A DNA stretch of 64,000 bases from Peronospora farinosa (Eukaryota; Oomycota; Peronosporomycetes; Peronosporales; Peronosporaceae): the NCBI GenBank assembly GCA_947646735.1, contig CANTFK010000054.1, forward strand, positions 1 to 64,000, written 5' to 3'. Below, piece by piece: positions 1 to 12,676 of the stretch; the first letter of the stretch is position 1, and the number at the start of each line of letters is the position of its first letter. A program made the translations under genes and the position numbers. The notes beneath the pieces were generated by a model. It saw only the letters and a program-made list of their open reading frames with translations, was not told where the DNA came from and made no database searches.

Positions 1-17
1 GAGTCGCGTATCCGATC

Positions 18-45
18 TATATATATATATATACATATATATATA
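18..45. repeat. TA microsatellite
   Basis: A run of alternating T and A with one C interruption lies near the left edge. The 365 bases before the first gene are AT-rich and show nothing else I can support. Confidence 0.8.
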
Positions 46-365
46 GCCAATCAGTAGTTAAACATATATTTAGTTATAATTAATTAAATATATCTCAGTC
101 TTGAATTTGCTTAACACCGAAGCACCACGCACGAGAAGCTGAAAAACTTCTACGTGACGTCGGTGCCTACTTGTTAAGAAGTTTGTTGCACTCTCGCTTA
201 AGCGAGAGGCAACTGGTGGTACGACTGCTGAAGCAGTCGACCAACCGCATAACCACCCTCGCACGCAAAGGTAAGACGGTCTAACCGCTTTCTCGCTTGT
301 GCATAAGGTGTGTGTTCGTAGTACGAGGCAACTTCGTAGAAGTGCCCGTCTACAATAATAGTGTT

Positions 366-3300
366 ATGAACGAGGTTCAATCGAAACTTGCTGTTGACGA
401 GCTTGCCGCCTTCAACGTAAACTAAGATGCAGAAAGTTTGACCAGAGAGATGCTATCAGAGAAAGAAGATGAAAGCGCAAATGAACAAAACTTTCAATTG
501 ACAAGCGACAACTCCACGGCAGACGAGCATCCAGTCGAACATATATTACAAAGTGAGGTCGTGCCGCTGGATTCGAACGCATCGATCCAAGAAACGATTG
601 CCTTCATGTCGCCGCAAAGATCGGATGCACCAACAGATATCCCGACAAGGTACGGCTTAACCTCAGTCTTTACTGAAGCGCTCTATTTCCACGTCTGACA
701 TAGTTGCTGTGCTTTTGTAATGATAAGGAAAAGCTGTGTTGCAAGCTCTCCATCATATGTCGTGAAGGATACCGACTACAACACCCCTGGTAGTGCGATG
801 AACGCTATGGAATTATCTGCCGAAAGCAGTAAAGAAAACCAAGCAGTGTCTGTTGACCCTGAAGTTCCGCTCAAAAAGGAGTCGCCCGTTCAAGTACCAG
901 TAGTATCTGAATATAGTGTGCAATACGACTGCAGTTTGAACAAAGAGAAGCCCACTGGGTCGACCGTTGATAGTATCGTCACCGATACTATTCGAATTAA
1001 CAATCATGCCATTGCATCGTTAGAGCGACTGAACGAGGTGGAAGCCAATTACAAGAGTGCGAAGACTTTGCTTTTGATACAGGAAGATAGATTGCGTCAA
1101 GTGAAAAGCAGCAGTAAAAGTTGTCGAAGGATGGAAATTCTTTGCGGCATTGCTTATGATCTACAGTGGCATGTTGGTTCTCCTTCGTGCGGCTTGAACG
1201 CATTTCGAAAACATGAGTTGTTGGGTAAGCTTGACACCTACCTTGAAGCTATATTGATACGAAAGGAGCAGACACTGCAAGAAAGAGCTGACGCGTTGCA
1301 AGCTGGCTTAGAGCATTTTATAGCTGTGGACATACCTATTGTCGATAAGCAAGTTGCCGAAAAGAAGACAGAAGCTGTTAAGCTTAACAGCATTTCGAAT
1401 GGCAACAATATGCCATTAATCCAGACTGATATGCACGATGACCGACCTGGTGATGGAAATGATAGAGTGTGGGAGGACGATGATTGGTTTGAAGAAGGAG
1501 CATTTGATGACCCGGCAAGTGAATCAGATGAGCAAGAAGATGTTGTGGCGCAGATTTCTTCTGAAAAGAGTAACTTGAAACTCGGAGGTGATTTTCTGGC
1601 CGTAAAGATAGAAGAAGAGGCGTCGCTTCGGTGGCCTCGCGAGCTACCGCCGTTTTTGTGGTCCCTACTAGAACGAGTAATATCTTCTGATCCACAATCG
1701 TACGTTATGAGGGTAACACTGAAGCGATTGCTCGATGAAATCGCAAATGGTAGTGAATCAACCTCTTTTTTGCATGTCACGTGACCCTTCACGCAATACA
1801 GGTGTGATACTAGTGAGTGCAGCTGCATCGCAACAAGATGCAATTTGCGGATTATCGAGTTCATCTTCTTGCGGTTAAGGACTTCTTTGCCTCCGCTACT
1901 ACGGGCTAGCAAATACGCTACGTTATCAAAGGACTTCATCCGCGAGCTGATTTGTGACACGAGTTTTCGCTCCCACTTCAAAGCTGACGCGCCCCGGCAT
2001 CCGAATTCACAGCCTGGCGAGGGCGACGAGTGCAACGGCGAAGATACATTCGCATTCTTAGACGCATTCGTTGGGTGCAGGTAATAGTGTGGGTCTTCCG
2101 TGGCGCTGAATAATTCCCATTTTGAGCGCAAGATGGGTGTATACAAGTCAAGGCTAAAGCTTGTGGTTCCGCATAAGTATCAGCAGCAGATTCAACAAGA
2201 GCAACACAGTTCAAACGAACCTGGCGAAGAGATTTTACGGGACACGTACGAGTTCTTTCCCGAGCTGCTCCTCTGTATTGAATATCGAGAAAGCCTAGGA
2301 AAGCAGCACAACAACAATTTTATCAGTGTAAACTTGCTGGCTCGGAAGCAGTCTCGGAGACTGCGCTGTTTCCACTCCGTTATTTCCGTAAAGTGGAAAG
2401 TCTGGCGTTTGACTTTGAGAATGACAGCAATGATCTGCTTCATTGCGTCTGTGACGAGCTTTTTAACATCGTGTGTTTGTGGAACGATTTTAAGTGGACC
2501 GATAATCTTGAGGCTGTGGCATTAGATCGGGTGTTGTCTTTTGGTCGGATGTGACTGCTAGTATCCTCAAGATTCTTGAGCTTTATGCTCACCACCTGCA
2601 GGCATTATGGTCAGTGCGTCTCATGAATGAACCTGACCAGCTTCGATGTATTCAACTCACGGAGTTCAATGCGTATTATAGTGATCGAAGCCAAAGGAGC
2701 TTGAATACGACTGCTCGCTCTCAGTCACGAATACCAGGGGTGTCAGAGAATCGTGGGGATGGTCCTATTTGCGACTCGAGAACTGTTGTTCAACATGTGG
2801 CAACCGAAGCCCTGGAGCATCGCCTTGCTGAGGAGTATTGGAATCGAAAAGTCACCGCACTTTCTAATCGGAACCCAGGCGATGACGAGATGGAAGTGGG
2901 TTCCGACTCCAAACTTCAATTACTGAGTGATGAAGTCATTTGCTCGTGGGACCAACATACTTTGGTATCATATTTACTACGGTGGAGCGACGAGTATGCT
3001 ATTCGCACGGAAGTGAACGCGCTCTCAGTTGTTACAAACCATATGATGAAGCACGAGGTCCAGAAGTTTAGGTTCATGGGTCGTGACGACACTAACGTGA
3101 CTAGTGGCAGCTATGTGAACAGGACGATGGTTGATTCATCGACAAGGCAGCTTCTTGCTGCTGTAGGTCGTGCGCAAATGCTGATCCAGGATGCTGTAAT
3201 TGGTTCCGAGAAACTTGCGCTACATTCTGTATCAAACCAGCTTCCTAACGAGAAAAAGCAACTGAAGCCGTTAGATTTCAAAGGCAGAACAGGAAATAAA

Positions 3301-3680
3301 ACAAGCTCTTCTAGCAGGGAAGCTGCACCATCTTGCCCGAATTCGACTTGCATAAATGACGCAGGTGCTCACTCGGATGATGCTGTTTCGGAGACCGTTT
3401 TTCATGCTGAAGCCATTGCGTCGAAAGATGCAGACAGCTACGACGCTATTGAAGACGTAAACATTGACATTGGTATGACTGGAGAACAACCTGAGTAAAT
3501 GATCTGATCCAATTGTTGGTTGTCACGAAACAAGACATGCAGGAGCTTTGCGGCCACAAATCGCGGTCAGCTCGCATGCGTGAGAAAGTTCAGATGCAAT
3601 CACTGCAGCTTGCGCGGCAAACGGTCGATATTTTCCGGAATATTAGGAACATGTATGGTTCCCAGCGGCGATAATGATGG
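366..3680 (+). pseudogene. Frame-broken gene, possibly RINT1/TIP20-like
   Basis: Long coding-like stretches follow one another but change frame several times. An ATG at 366 opens a frame stopped by TAA at 423 and continued to 649. A good 54-nt intron (650-703, branch CTGAC, acceptor ATAG) joins this in phase to 704-1784, which is coiled-coil-like with an acidic patch near 1470-1540. Coding then appears to switch frame around 1817-1909, 1910-2084, 2094-2340, 2340-2540, 2530-3498 and 3502-3680. Some switches could be introns, but several lack usable splice sites and look like indels. The region around 1920-1990 (an F-R-S-H-F string) and 2540-2680 weakly recall the RINT1/TIP20 tethering-factor family of ER-Golgi transport. 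That resemblance is a guess. Alternatives are an intact many-intron gene or assembly indels. Confidence 0.45.
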
Positions 3681-4365
3681 AAATGTCAACATGGTGCAGT
3701 GCCAATATGTATTGAGTCTGCATCCTCAGGCGAGGTAAACGTTCTGAAGCTGTGATAGTATACTGCAGAATAATGTCTGACTCGTTTCCCGCATCGGATA
3801 CACGCATTTGCTGGAAACCCAAGACGTCTAGCCTCATGTCACCACAACGTTGTCCGATGCCTGAAAAATCTTATGGAATTTGCGCTGGACATGATTGAAG
3901 ATAAGAGGTGACCAGTGAACGTATTGATCAGAGACTTGGATATTGGTGTCAAAAGTTTGTATACGAGTTGAGTTTGCTCCAAATGATGTCCTGAGAAGCG
4001 TGTTTGCTCTTGATTGTTCCAACAAATGGAAAGCCCGCTCATTACAACAATACCACCCGTTTCAATGCTCCGAGAGAATACAACGTGGTTTCTATGGACG
4101 AAGTTTAAAAGTCATACAATGACATGATGCTGTTGCATCTTCCGAAAAAGTGTAAAGATTGCGCAGCTGTGGTTGCACGTTTGTGCTGCTGCATGTAGCT
4201 TCTTGGTTGCTATACCGGCTCATGGACGACCCAATGTTTCCAACCTCTTTTGAATATTGCGTAAATAGATTACTATTGGATACGTTATTTGTATTGTAGC
4301 GTTTGCTTTATCTTTAACACTAACACTCATCCAATTGTTTACGTAAGAATTGAAAGCTAACCTCA
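3681..4365. other. Spacer with no recognisable gene
   Basis: About 0.7 kb between the broken gene and the 3' end of CRN-A. Only short antisense reading frames occur and none resembles a protein. It serves as the 3' flank of both neighbours. Confidence 0.6.
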
Positions 4366-5781
4366 TCAATTCTCCATGATTCTACTCAATCGAATGCGGG
4401 CAGAAAAACTCTTCCACACCTTCACGATTTCATCATGCTTCCACTTCATGCAAAAACAAAACGTGTCAGGATTCTCGACGTAAACAAACGTCTTCATCAC
4501 AAGTGGATCATCGGTCCTCGATGATCCACTTCTTAAACGATAGAAGACGCGCTTGGTGCAATACAAGTCGTATACCTTCACCAACACCTCGACCTACACA
4601 TGCAAGCGTCAGCATATTCGCACATACACAACAGAATATATGCACATGCAAGTACCTTGTATCTGCTGCCATTTGATAGTTTCTCCTCAACAGATACTGG
4701 GAACATGTTGACGATGGGAATGTCAAGACTGAGACCGTCGTAAAAGCCATGCATTTCGCGAGAAAGTGCGAGCCTATTGTTCGGATCATGATCGAACTTG
4801 CCAAATTGACTCTTGTTGCGATTGCATTGCTTTCTCAAAATCATGTGGCAGCTTTCTGGCTTGCCGTATGGGCAAAACAGCCAGTCCTCTTCAATTCGCA
4901 TACAACAATACTCTTCACTTGCGAAGTCCAGAACCGAACGGATTGTAGACGACGAAATGGATATCAGTGTAGTCTGCGGAGAATCTGACTCCTGTGAATC
5001 ATAGTCGAGAAACGTGATATGCTGTAGTTCAATATACCCAGCTTCAAATCGTGTAAATTTGCACGTAATAATTTGGCCGGACAATCGAGAGCCAAGCGTA
5101 TGCGGATCCGAGTCCAAGGCATTTTTGAATAGCCATGCATCTCTTTCTGAACAAGTAAAAGAAAGACAATTAGTAAGCACAAGCAGCACTATTACACAGT
5201 GGCAAGATCGTCGCACCTGTCTTGAATAGAACATGAATGCGCAATTTCTTGGCTTCATACCAAAAAGCGACATCCTTGTCTTTTTCTTCTTTCCGGAGCG
5301 CCGGGTCGTAGTATCCACACCGTGCTGACGCCAGCCGATAAAGATGGTAGCGAATTCCTTTTGTGTCCAGCGCGTTCTCAATAGATCCGCTGACGAGCCG
5401 CAACCCTATCTTTGGTTGTGCATGCTCCGGAACCCTCACCAGCACGTGAATTTGTTTTCCTTTTGGATCCTCCATACCTTCAAGGAGATCGGCAATATAG
5501 TCCTCTCCTTGCAGCTTTTGGTCTTCTTTCATTAACTCTACAACGTGATAAGTCTTCTCGCCCTTCTTCAGCTGTTTTACATCGTCCGAGCTCGAGGCCA
5601 GCCACTTGCCCTCTACCATCTTGGCAGGGTAGAGCTGCAGGTCGCTTGCAGGACATGTAATCTTCCTTCGGTTTTCCACCTTAATCTCATCTTTTAAGTC
5701 CCCCACCGACTGTCTCTTGTCAATATCCACAGGAAATACGCTTTCTTTCGTACCAACGATTATACAGAAGAGCGTGACCAT
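4366..5781 (-). CDS. CRN-A: Crinkler effector with HNH-like C-terminus
   Basis: Predicted host-translocated Crinkler effector of 427 residues in three exons: 5781-5217, 5146-4656 and 4593-4366. The introns are 70 nt (acceptor TTCAG, branch CTAAT) and 62 nt (donor GTACTT, acceptor TGTAG), and both keep the frame. Residues 1-119 are the CRN header, with LQLYPAK at 48-54 as the LFLAK-type motif and HVLVRVPE at 112-119 closing it. No classical signal peptide is evident, as is common in CRNs. The C-terminal half contains a D-H-D-P-N-N ... M-H-G-F-Y-D-G stretch like an HNH-endonuclease core. This is inferred, since only one His-Asn-His pattern is visible. CRN C-termini are known to act in host nuclei. 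The header and promoter match CRN-B but the C-terminus does not. No frame breaks are seen. Confidence 0.85.
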
Positions 5782-5850
5782 TTTTTTAGTCGGCAGATTG
5801 TCGAATGAGCGAAAAGGATGTGGGACATCCTTTCATTCTGATTGGCTGAC
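5782..5850 (-). promoter_or_regulatory. CRN-A promoter with 21-bp palindrome
   Basis: AAAGGATGT-GGG-ACATCCTTT at 5813-5833 has 9-bp inverted arms around a 3-bp centre, 32 bp upstream of the CRN-A start. The same element, in reverse complement, lies upstream of CRN-B at 44620-44636, together with a shared ATTCGA.AATCTGCCG string. It could be a regulator-binding site or simply conserved by recent duplication. Confidence 0.55.
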
Positions 5851-6060
5851 TACCACAATAACATATTGATGCCCTTCTTCTACGCAAACCACTCAGACGG
5901 GTCAGAGTTGTCCTTTCACAACGTCGGACTGAGCCGGTTCACTGCAAGTATGACTACTAAAACAGTAGAAATAGGTCACATTAATCTCTCCTATGTCACT
6001 TGCACATAGTTTTATACTCCCTGTAAATCGACCAGCTGAACCCCTCACTCTCTCTCTCCT

Positions 6061-6655
6061 ATGTCTCTTCTGGCTACAATGATGAACGTTGTCATCGCCT
6101 TCATGGATGCACCGTTTGTGCTTGTTGCAGTAATCAAGTGTATTCGTAGCCAAAGATGTCAAAGTACCTTTTTTGCTGCTATTGAGATCATAGGCTTACA
6201 GAAATTTCAATACTGTGCAGATCAAAGTGGATTAGATGACGAACGATGCCACTGTAGCTCACACGAGCAGGTTATAAGGTTTGAACCGATATAAATGTTT
6301 GTGGCCGCTACAGTCGCTCACGACGCCCCAATTATTTTCATCTTGGCCTTGTACAAGTCCAATGTGGACGTGGTGTGCGAGTGCATTTGCTGCAGCATTC
6401 CCATCCCAAAGCAAGGCTTTTCCTCGAAGCTCAAGCTGATGGCCATCTGTACATTTGATGTGAATATGCCTGGTGATGACGTGAAGAATTTCAAGAGTGG
6501 CGTCGCAGGTGACATTATTCTGGAGGGTATGCTGCGTGTTAGCGACGAGATTAAAGTGCGCCTGATAGTGTCAGCAAGGACGAGTAAAGCAAGATGACTT
6601 ATGTCCCTGTAGTGTCGCTTTGTGTGAACAAGAGCGACCTGCAATTTCAGTATGC
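6061..6655 (+). pseudogene. eIF2-gamma relic A
   Basis: Decayed fragment of translation initiation factor eIF2 gamma, the GTPase subunit that carries initiator tRNA. Recognisable pieces run in family order: MATM-like near 6070, AAVEI-like near 6175, TVA.DAPI near 6310, NVDVVCE near 6360, IPIPK near 6400, FDVN.PG near 6460, SGVAG..ILEG near 6500, VSLC..K.DLQF near 6610-6650. Frame changes and stops (for example at 6292 and 6594) break it, and the N-terminal G1 region and C-terminus are absent. It ends abruptly where catalase sequence begins, at about 6656. It lies next to CRN-A in the same order and orientation as relic B lies next to CRN-B. Confidence 0.85.
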
Positions 6656-7155
6656 AACTTCGCTCTAATTTATACACGGGACAAGGTCATTGGGATCTCG
6701 TATGTTGATCTTTTTCATTCGCGACCCAATACTCTTCCCAAGCTTTATCTACTCGCAGAAGCGTCTGCCCGCTTCTCACTTGAAAGATGCCAATATGGTC
6801 TGGGATTTCTTTTCACTCCGTCCTGAGTCACTCACATGCAAACGTGGCTTTTTTGGAATCGTGGAATTCTAGCCGGCTACCGATTCATGAACGGCTACGG
6901 CAGTAACACGTTTGCTAATGTCAATGCTGAGTGGAAAGATGACTTGTGTGAAGTACCATTTCAATACGTACCAAGGTATCCGCAATATGCCTGCGGACGA
7001 AGGTGCCTTTCTTGCTGGTGCCGACCCGACATCGCCAATCAAGACTTGTTTCGAAGCCATTGAAGGTAGCGAATTCCCGTCCTGGACGTTGTGTATTCAG
7101 ACGATGACTCCTGAGCAAGCCAAGCAATATAAACTGATTGCAATCGATGTGAAAG
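6656..7155 (+). pseudogene. Catalase relic (middle third only)
   Basis: Matches residues about 114-281 of the intact catalase at 41463-43001. Visible pieces include [64 protein letters not shown] and LIAIDV. It has lost roughly 9-12 nt near 6700 (an N-N-T-P active-site stretch), has frameshifts near 6830 and 6950, and lacks both ends, including the distal haem His and the proximal Tyr. Homology stops at 7150. It cannot encode an active enzyme. Its left boundary is fused directly to eIF2-gamma relic A, implying an internal deletion of about 1.4 kb relative to the other copy. Confidence 0.93.
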
Positions 7156-9684
7156 GTACTGCAAATAACCAGTCACGATCTAGGAGTGTTCTCATTGAGG
7201 CCAAACTTCCTAAGAATGCCACTTATCAGACGCTGCTCACTTCAGTACAAGCTCCATGTAATATTGTGCTTCCGCACATCAGGGATTGTTTGGATATTCC
7301 AAGTTGAAGCTCCACTACCTAGCGGTGAATTTTTTAATGAATACGCTTTCCTCAAGCTACATCTGTAGGAAGGGGGCTATACCAGTGTCGTAATTCGTTT
7401 CGATCGGAGATGCCTGCCAAGATACTCCAACAGATTAGTATCTTTTATCTAAGTTTGGTATTCGCGTATAAAGCACATATCTTGACAATTAACGCTAACT
7501 GTCACGGGCGAGGATGTATTCCATACGATATGTCATGAAGCGTTGCAGTCGCACTTACATCTTATAATTGGCAGAGCTAAATTACAGACTATAAGGCTCA
7601 ATCATCGGACTTGTTGGCAACCTTTACAACTGTTGCGATTGCTGCAGTGAGGCTACCAATCTTTATGTAGAATTTGTCTCACCACCAACGTTCGCTTATC
7701 ATACTCTACGGCTTCGCCTCAATCAATCTGTCCACAATCTACCTCACCTCTGTCTTGGCTGCCAACGTTTTTTCGTGGCTGAAGCCCCGGTCACAACAAC
7801 GAGATGGTCTCCAAATTTTTTATGGTAGTTGTCAATTTAGTCCATGCAGATGGCTAGAGCTGCGCTATCTTTGGCGGGGACAACACGGGCATGTTCTGCA
7901 ACATTTTGTACACTTCGGTGCTGTACCAGGTGAGTTTAAACTTTCGAATTCGGCCAGCGGAACTCGAGGTTCTTTTCGCGCTCAGATACAATGCCAGCAG
8001 CCCACGAATTCAGTGCTTAGTCAGGATATCAAGGGTGCCGATGTGACCCTGTCCACACTTCCCTCCGACACCGGCAAAGACTACACGATGCTCTTTTGAC
8101 TTCTACATCGGGCCCACCTCCAATACGACAAACAACGCTATACCCATGTCACTTGCCCAAAATTCATATTAAAAAGACACGGGAGTTCAGCAACTTCCGT
8201 GCCCAAATCGCCTTCCTGACGTTCGGTCTTGAGGTTATGGACAGCGGCAACGACCACACGGACTATGCCATGACCATTTGCCATGACGGTCTTTCCACAA
8301 CTGCTTGTTGGAATGTTAAAAGTCCCTCATTCGCTCAAGTATTGGCTGGAATCTCGCTGAATCGCTTGAGAATCCGGCATAACATCGACAGGTGAACTGG
8401 AAGTTGAGGGGAAGTACTTGAAGGGTTTGCGCTTTTGTAATGGCCAAGAGTCAACCATGCGTGCATTGTATGCAGCTAGCGTGGACGTGTACATCATCAG
8501 TGCGACTCACAACTTTTTGCTGCTGAAGCTGGCAATCTCTTCAGACTTGGCAGCACGATACCAAACGACAACGTGTACGCTTTGCAACGAAAGACGTGGG
8601 TCTCTTTACTAGAAAATTGGTGAGAAGTTATCCGGTCACTTGAGTTTTTGAAATGGTGAGGATTTCTTTAGTATCCTCCAGCATAATCACAACGGCACAG
8701 CTCCGATTTTTGCGTCCGGCGACGCCACTGGTGACTGTGAAATGCTCAGCACTGTTCGCAATGGTATCGTTCACACGGACAACCGTCTAAAGAAAAGCTC
8801 GTCATGCATCAATGGATTCTACGAGAGAGCCTGAAGAACTTTGGTGCCACCGAGCCAATCACAAACAATACGTATCTGCTGCAAAGCCACGATCAAAGAT
8901 TTGGGACGTGGATCACGTCAGGGTTCAGTACGAAAGACGGTGCCACGTTTGAGTCTGCAGTTGTGTCTGATAGTGGGTGCGCTCACTATTACTTTCTCGA
9001 TGCAACCACGCTATACGATTGTTACTCCCGCTTGAGGTTTCACAAATGGTGTTCATAAACTGCTGATCATAGTGGTGGCGAGTAGCTCATGAGATTATTC
9101 GTTTGGGGGAACATCGGCGTGAAATTGATGGAGGGCTGAAGGATTTAACGAGCCTACCCACCGAAGAAGAAATGATTGAGTGGATCGGTCGGTGCTTTGC
9201 GCACGCAAAGTCGCGGTTTTGCGCTGTATGAGCACGGATGCTTCTAATCAAGCCGTTGTAAATTTACAGCAGATTTTCCCATTGTTGGCGTGACAATTGT
9301 CGTTTCGGACTTCTGGTTCAACATTTTTGACGAGAAATGCGTCCAATTGGTTACGCACGTTCGATGAGATTCATCAATCTCATTTCTTCTCCCGGAATTG
9401 GTCGGCGCTTTGTGAGTCTCTTGCCTTTTTAGCGGCAGCTCGGGATTCCAGCATTGGTATGTTCAGCCCATTGGTGACTCGGAAGCGCTTGTTTATATTG
9501 CCACGTGATAGTTATACGGAAGTTTTCGATCTTCTCGTTATTGATCGAGAAACGTGAGTTTTGGTAACCTCCCCCCTCCACAGCGCAACTACCTCACCTA
9601 CCAGGTGTTTATTTTCGCTACATGTTACTTCTCAAGTATGATGCTGAAATTCTCATCATGAAGACAGGTTGTATGTATTTGTTA
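7156..9684. other. 2.5 kb of decayed, unrecognised sequence
   Basis: No intact gene. Several plus-strand stretches read like protein over 30-80 residues and then break: 7674-8099, 8380-8610, 8700-8790, 8860-9058, 9121-9230 and 9297-9557. Their order and shared strand suggest one dead gene or mobile-element remnant. I recognise no family in any of them. Confidence 0.5.
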
Positions 9685-12104
9685 TTACGATGTCGATGCC
9701 TTTGATCTATTACTGTATGCCAGCATTCCATGAACAACTTCATTCTCCGAAATCGTGCGCAGTAGCTGAGCAGTGGCAAGACTAGTTGATATTATGACAT
9801 CGCGCCACTCAGTCGACTGTTGGCCATCATACATAGAAAGTAGTTCTGCAACGCGATCATGTGCATGTCGAACATTCTCCTGCAGTTCCTGAACATGTGC
9901 TTCGTCTGAACTAACGCGCAACGTTGACAAGTCTTCGTTGTCTTCTTCTATTGCAGCTGTCTTACCCTCAGCTGCATATAATGAACGCTTCAAAGTAAGC
10001 GCGGACGCGGCCTCGGAGATTGCGGCTTCTTCGGCAAAAGAAGCTGCCTTCTTGGTTAGCGTACACAAGTGAGTAGCTATGAATGCCGCTCGCCACGCAT
10101 CACACGCACTCTCTCCAAGAGCTGATTTAGTCTCAGTTCCAGTAACGCTTGTAACCTCACGGGAAGTCGTCAACCAATCGAAACGGTCACGTAGACCCAC
10201 CATTGCGGCACGTACGTCGGCTATACGCTTAGTATTGCGCGTGAAAGCCCGAACATCCTTGTCTGTCCACGCGTAAACGTCGTGAGATCGGATTGGCGTG
10301 GCAAAGACAAGTGGCTTCGCCATCACAAGGTCAGGAGATGGAATCAGTTTAGTCGCCTCCTTCTTTGATGTCGATGCATGATTCACCAATGTCACCGTAG
10401 AAGGACGTCGAAATCCACCCACAGCAGAAAATTGCATTCTTGACCTTTGACTCTTTTTGTGTTTAACAGATTCGCTGTTAGTAGCATCATGTAATTTTTT
10501 TTCGTTGAGCTCGGCTCTGTCTGGAAAAGAGTATTGAGTATCATTCTCTTGCAAACTCTCTGCGTAGTCACCTGAAAAGCTCTCAGGAAGATCAACAGGC
10601 GATTCGTGCTCCCGATCAAAGTAGTTTGTTTCACGGAGTTGGAGAGAAGCCCACCACTTAGCGGGCCGTTTTCGTCGATCCATCCAACGAGCTAACATCA
10701 TTTTGTAGACCAGATCGACCACCATTCCGAAGCTGCTTTTGATTTTCTTTTCCAGCACACCGATATCTTCAATTTTCATTGATTTAAAACGGGAGGTACC
10801 TAACTTTGACTTTCGCCATACATCATGTACGCAAGCTAAATGATATCCAATCTCAGTGAGTACATCTTTGCGTGGTATTCGTCTGATGTGGTGCTTTGGC
10901 AGATCTTTACCTGAAAATTGAGGCAGGAATTCATGTTTTCTCTCTCGACGATCAAATCCAAGATTTTCAATCCGTTGCTTGTCTCGGTATTGTCTCCATT
11001 GATCAAGGTACGCCAGTAATTCGGGTGTCCACTCGTAAGTTTCCATCGTCAAATAGTCTTCTGCATTGGCACTAGCACGACATAACCTCAATCGTGATCT
11101 CAACTTTGCACTGTCACTAAGAATTCCAATTGCAGCCTTTTCCGATATGATCCCAGCATGTACATTCGTGTCATCACGTCCCATCGTTATTGCGTACAAT
11201 TGCAAAATCAAGCCATGAAAGTGTCTTGTAGCTCTTCTCACAAAAGTAAGTGTTGTTCGTAATTGGTTCCATCCATACTGGACTCTCACAAATGAGTCGG
11301 TTTCGTTCAACAGCGCAAAGGATCTTCTCTTCAATTCTTGAACATACGGCGCCATGGTCGCTGAGATTGCCGTCACTTTCTCCGATGCTGTCAGTTCCCA
11401 TTTTTGTGCATCCAGATATTCCGGTGGTGGTTGATAAAGAACTTGCAGATAAACGAATGAGTTTGTTTCTTTCAATGTCTTTAGTACCTCATGCATTGCA
11501 GTCTTCAATGACTTCAACTCGCCATTTTTTGGGATCAAATTCTCCACTTGATGATATATTTTCCATAAGACCATAGGAATCCATTGATGATTCATTGGCA
11601 GTTCTTGCTGTTCCTCTATCACTTGTCGACGTGTGGCTACAATTAAAGATGCCTTTTTCATGAGACGAGGCAGTTCACAAACAATCTGGTGTGTACGTAA
11701 TGATACAGGCCTTTTTATGTGTAACACTTTCGTCAAAAACTTGTCCATCTGTTTTCGCAGAATGTGCTCTGATGTTTTTTCTTTGTCCATTTGTGTACCA
11801 AAAAGAGTCTGAAAATGGGTCAGTTGCTCAATTGCCATCTGTAATCGACCCAATTCATCTGCACGGGCTTTTTGGGCTTGAAAACGTTGCAATTGATGGC
11901 TAAGCGCACGCTGATTGGACAAAAAAGCGTCGGTTACCTTGGCACATTGTTGTAGATTTTGAGCCACTAAACGCTGTATAAAAGCTTCGGGATCACGTTT
12001 TCTACGGAATAGACGATCATCATTTGTAAATCAGTTATTAAATACTGTGTTAAGAGTAAAATAAAGTGGGATAACCTCTTCTTGTGGTGCGTTGGCAATG
12101 CCAT
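9685..12104 (-). CDS. Uncharacterised 781-residue oomycete protein
   Basis: The long open frame 9685-12001 extends upstream of its first GTG with protein-like sequence (D-P-E-A-F-I-Q-R). A 29-nt first exon, 12104-12076, supplies the ATG. The intron 12002-12075 is 74 nt, begins with the unusual donor GTTATC and ends CCGTAG, and the phase joins correctly as AG+A. The predicted product is 781 residues, mostly helical, with coiled-coil-like stretches near the N-terminus and around residues 690-740, and a basic K/R-rich middle. I see no catalytic motif, signal peptide or membrane segment and recognise no family. It is transcribed divergently from the small coiled-coil gene at 12677. Confidence 0.8.
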
Positions 12105-12676
12105 GATGTGCTTGATGGGGTACGGATAAAGGTAACCTAGTTACGTTTTGTGTAAAAATGATGTGTCGGTTGGTAAAGTATCGGTAAATTAAAAAAAGTG
12201 TAAGTGGAGGTTACAGCAGTAAACGCTTACTTTACAAAGAGTTATATTAAGCAGGCCCTGTTTTAACAATTCTAACTAGTAAAAAAAAAACCTTTTCCTG
12301 CACACGTAATATACATATACTGTATATTAAAAACAAAGAATTTTGAATGCATAAGTTTGGAATAACGTGACCGTAATATTTTTCTAAGGTCATAGGCAAT
12401 ATATTCTGTTAACTGCGCTTCTACTGCATTAATTTGAATAGTCCAGGTATGTAAGGTCATTTTCTAACACAACAACAATGCAGCCCCTACGATTATTTTT
12501 TCATCATTAGCATTTAACTTTATATCGCATAACATTATTTTTCGAGAATATACAAATCGTTTTCTTAACTGCCTTTTATGTTAAACAATAAACATATTCG
12601 AAACGCTAATAGTTAATAATAACTACCATTCTTGTCACTCTCAAAACAGTGACTATTTTTTCATTACCAAATCGGG
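12105..12676. promoter_or_regulatory. Divergent intergenic promoter region
   Basis: AT-rich 570-bp spacer between two divergent start codons. It must contain both promoters. I see no clear Inr or known element I would defend, only A/T tracts. Confidence 0.4.

Noticed and set aside
1238..2146. 302-residue minus-strand frame
   Set aside because: Antisense to the broken gene; Ser-rich shadow composition and no motif.
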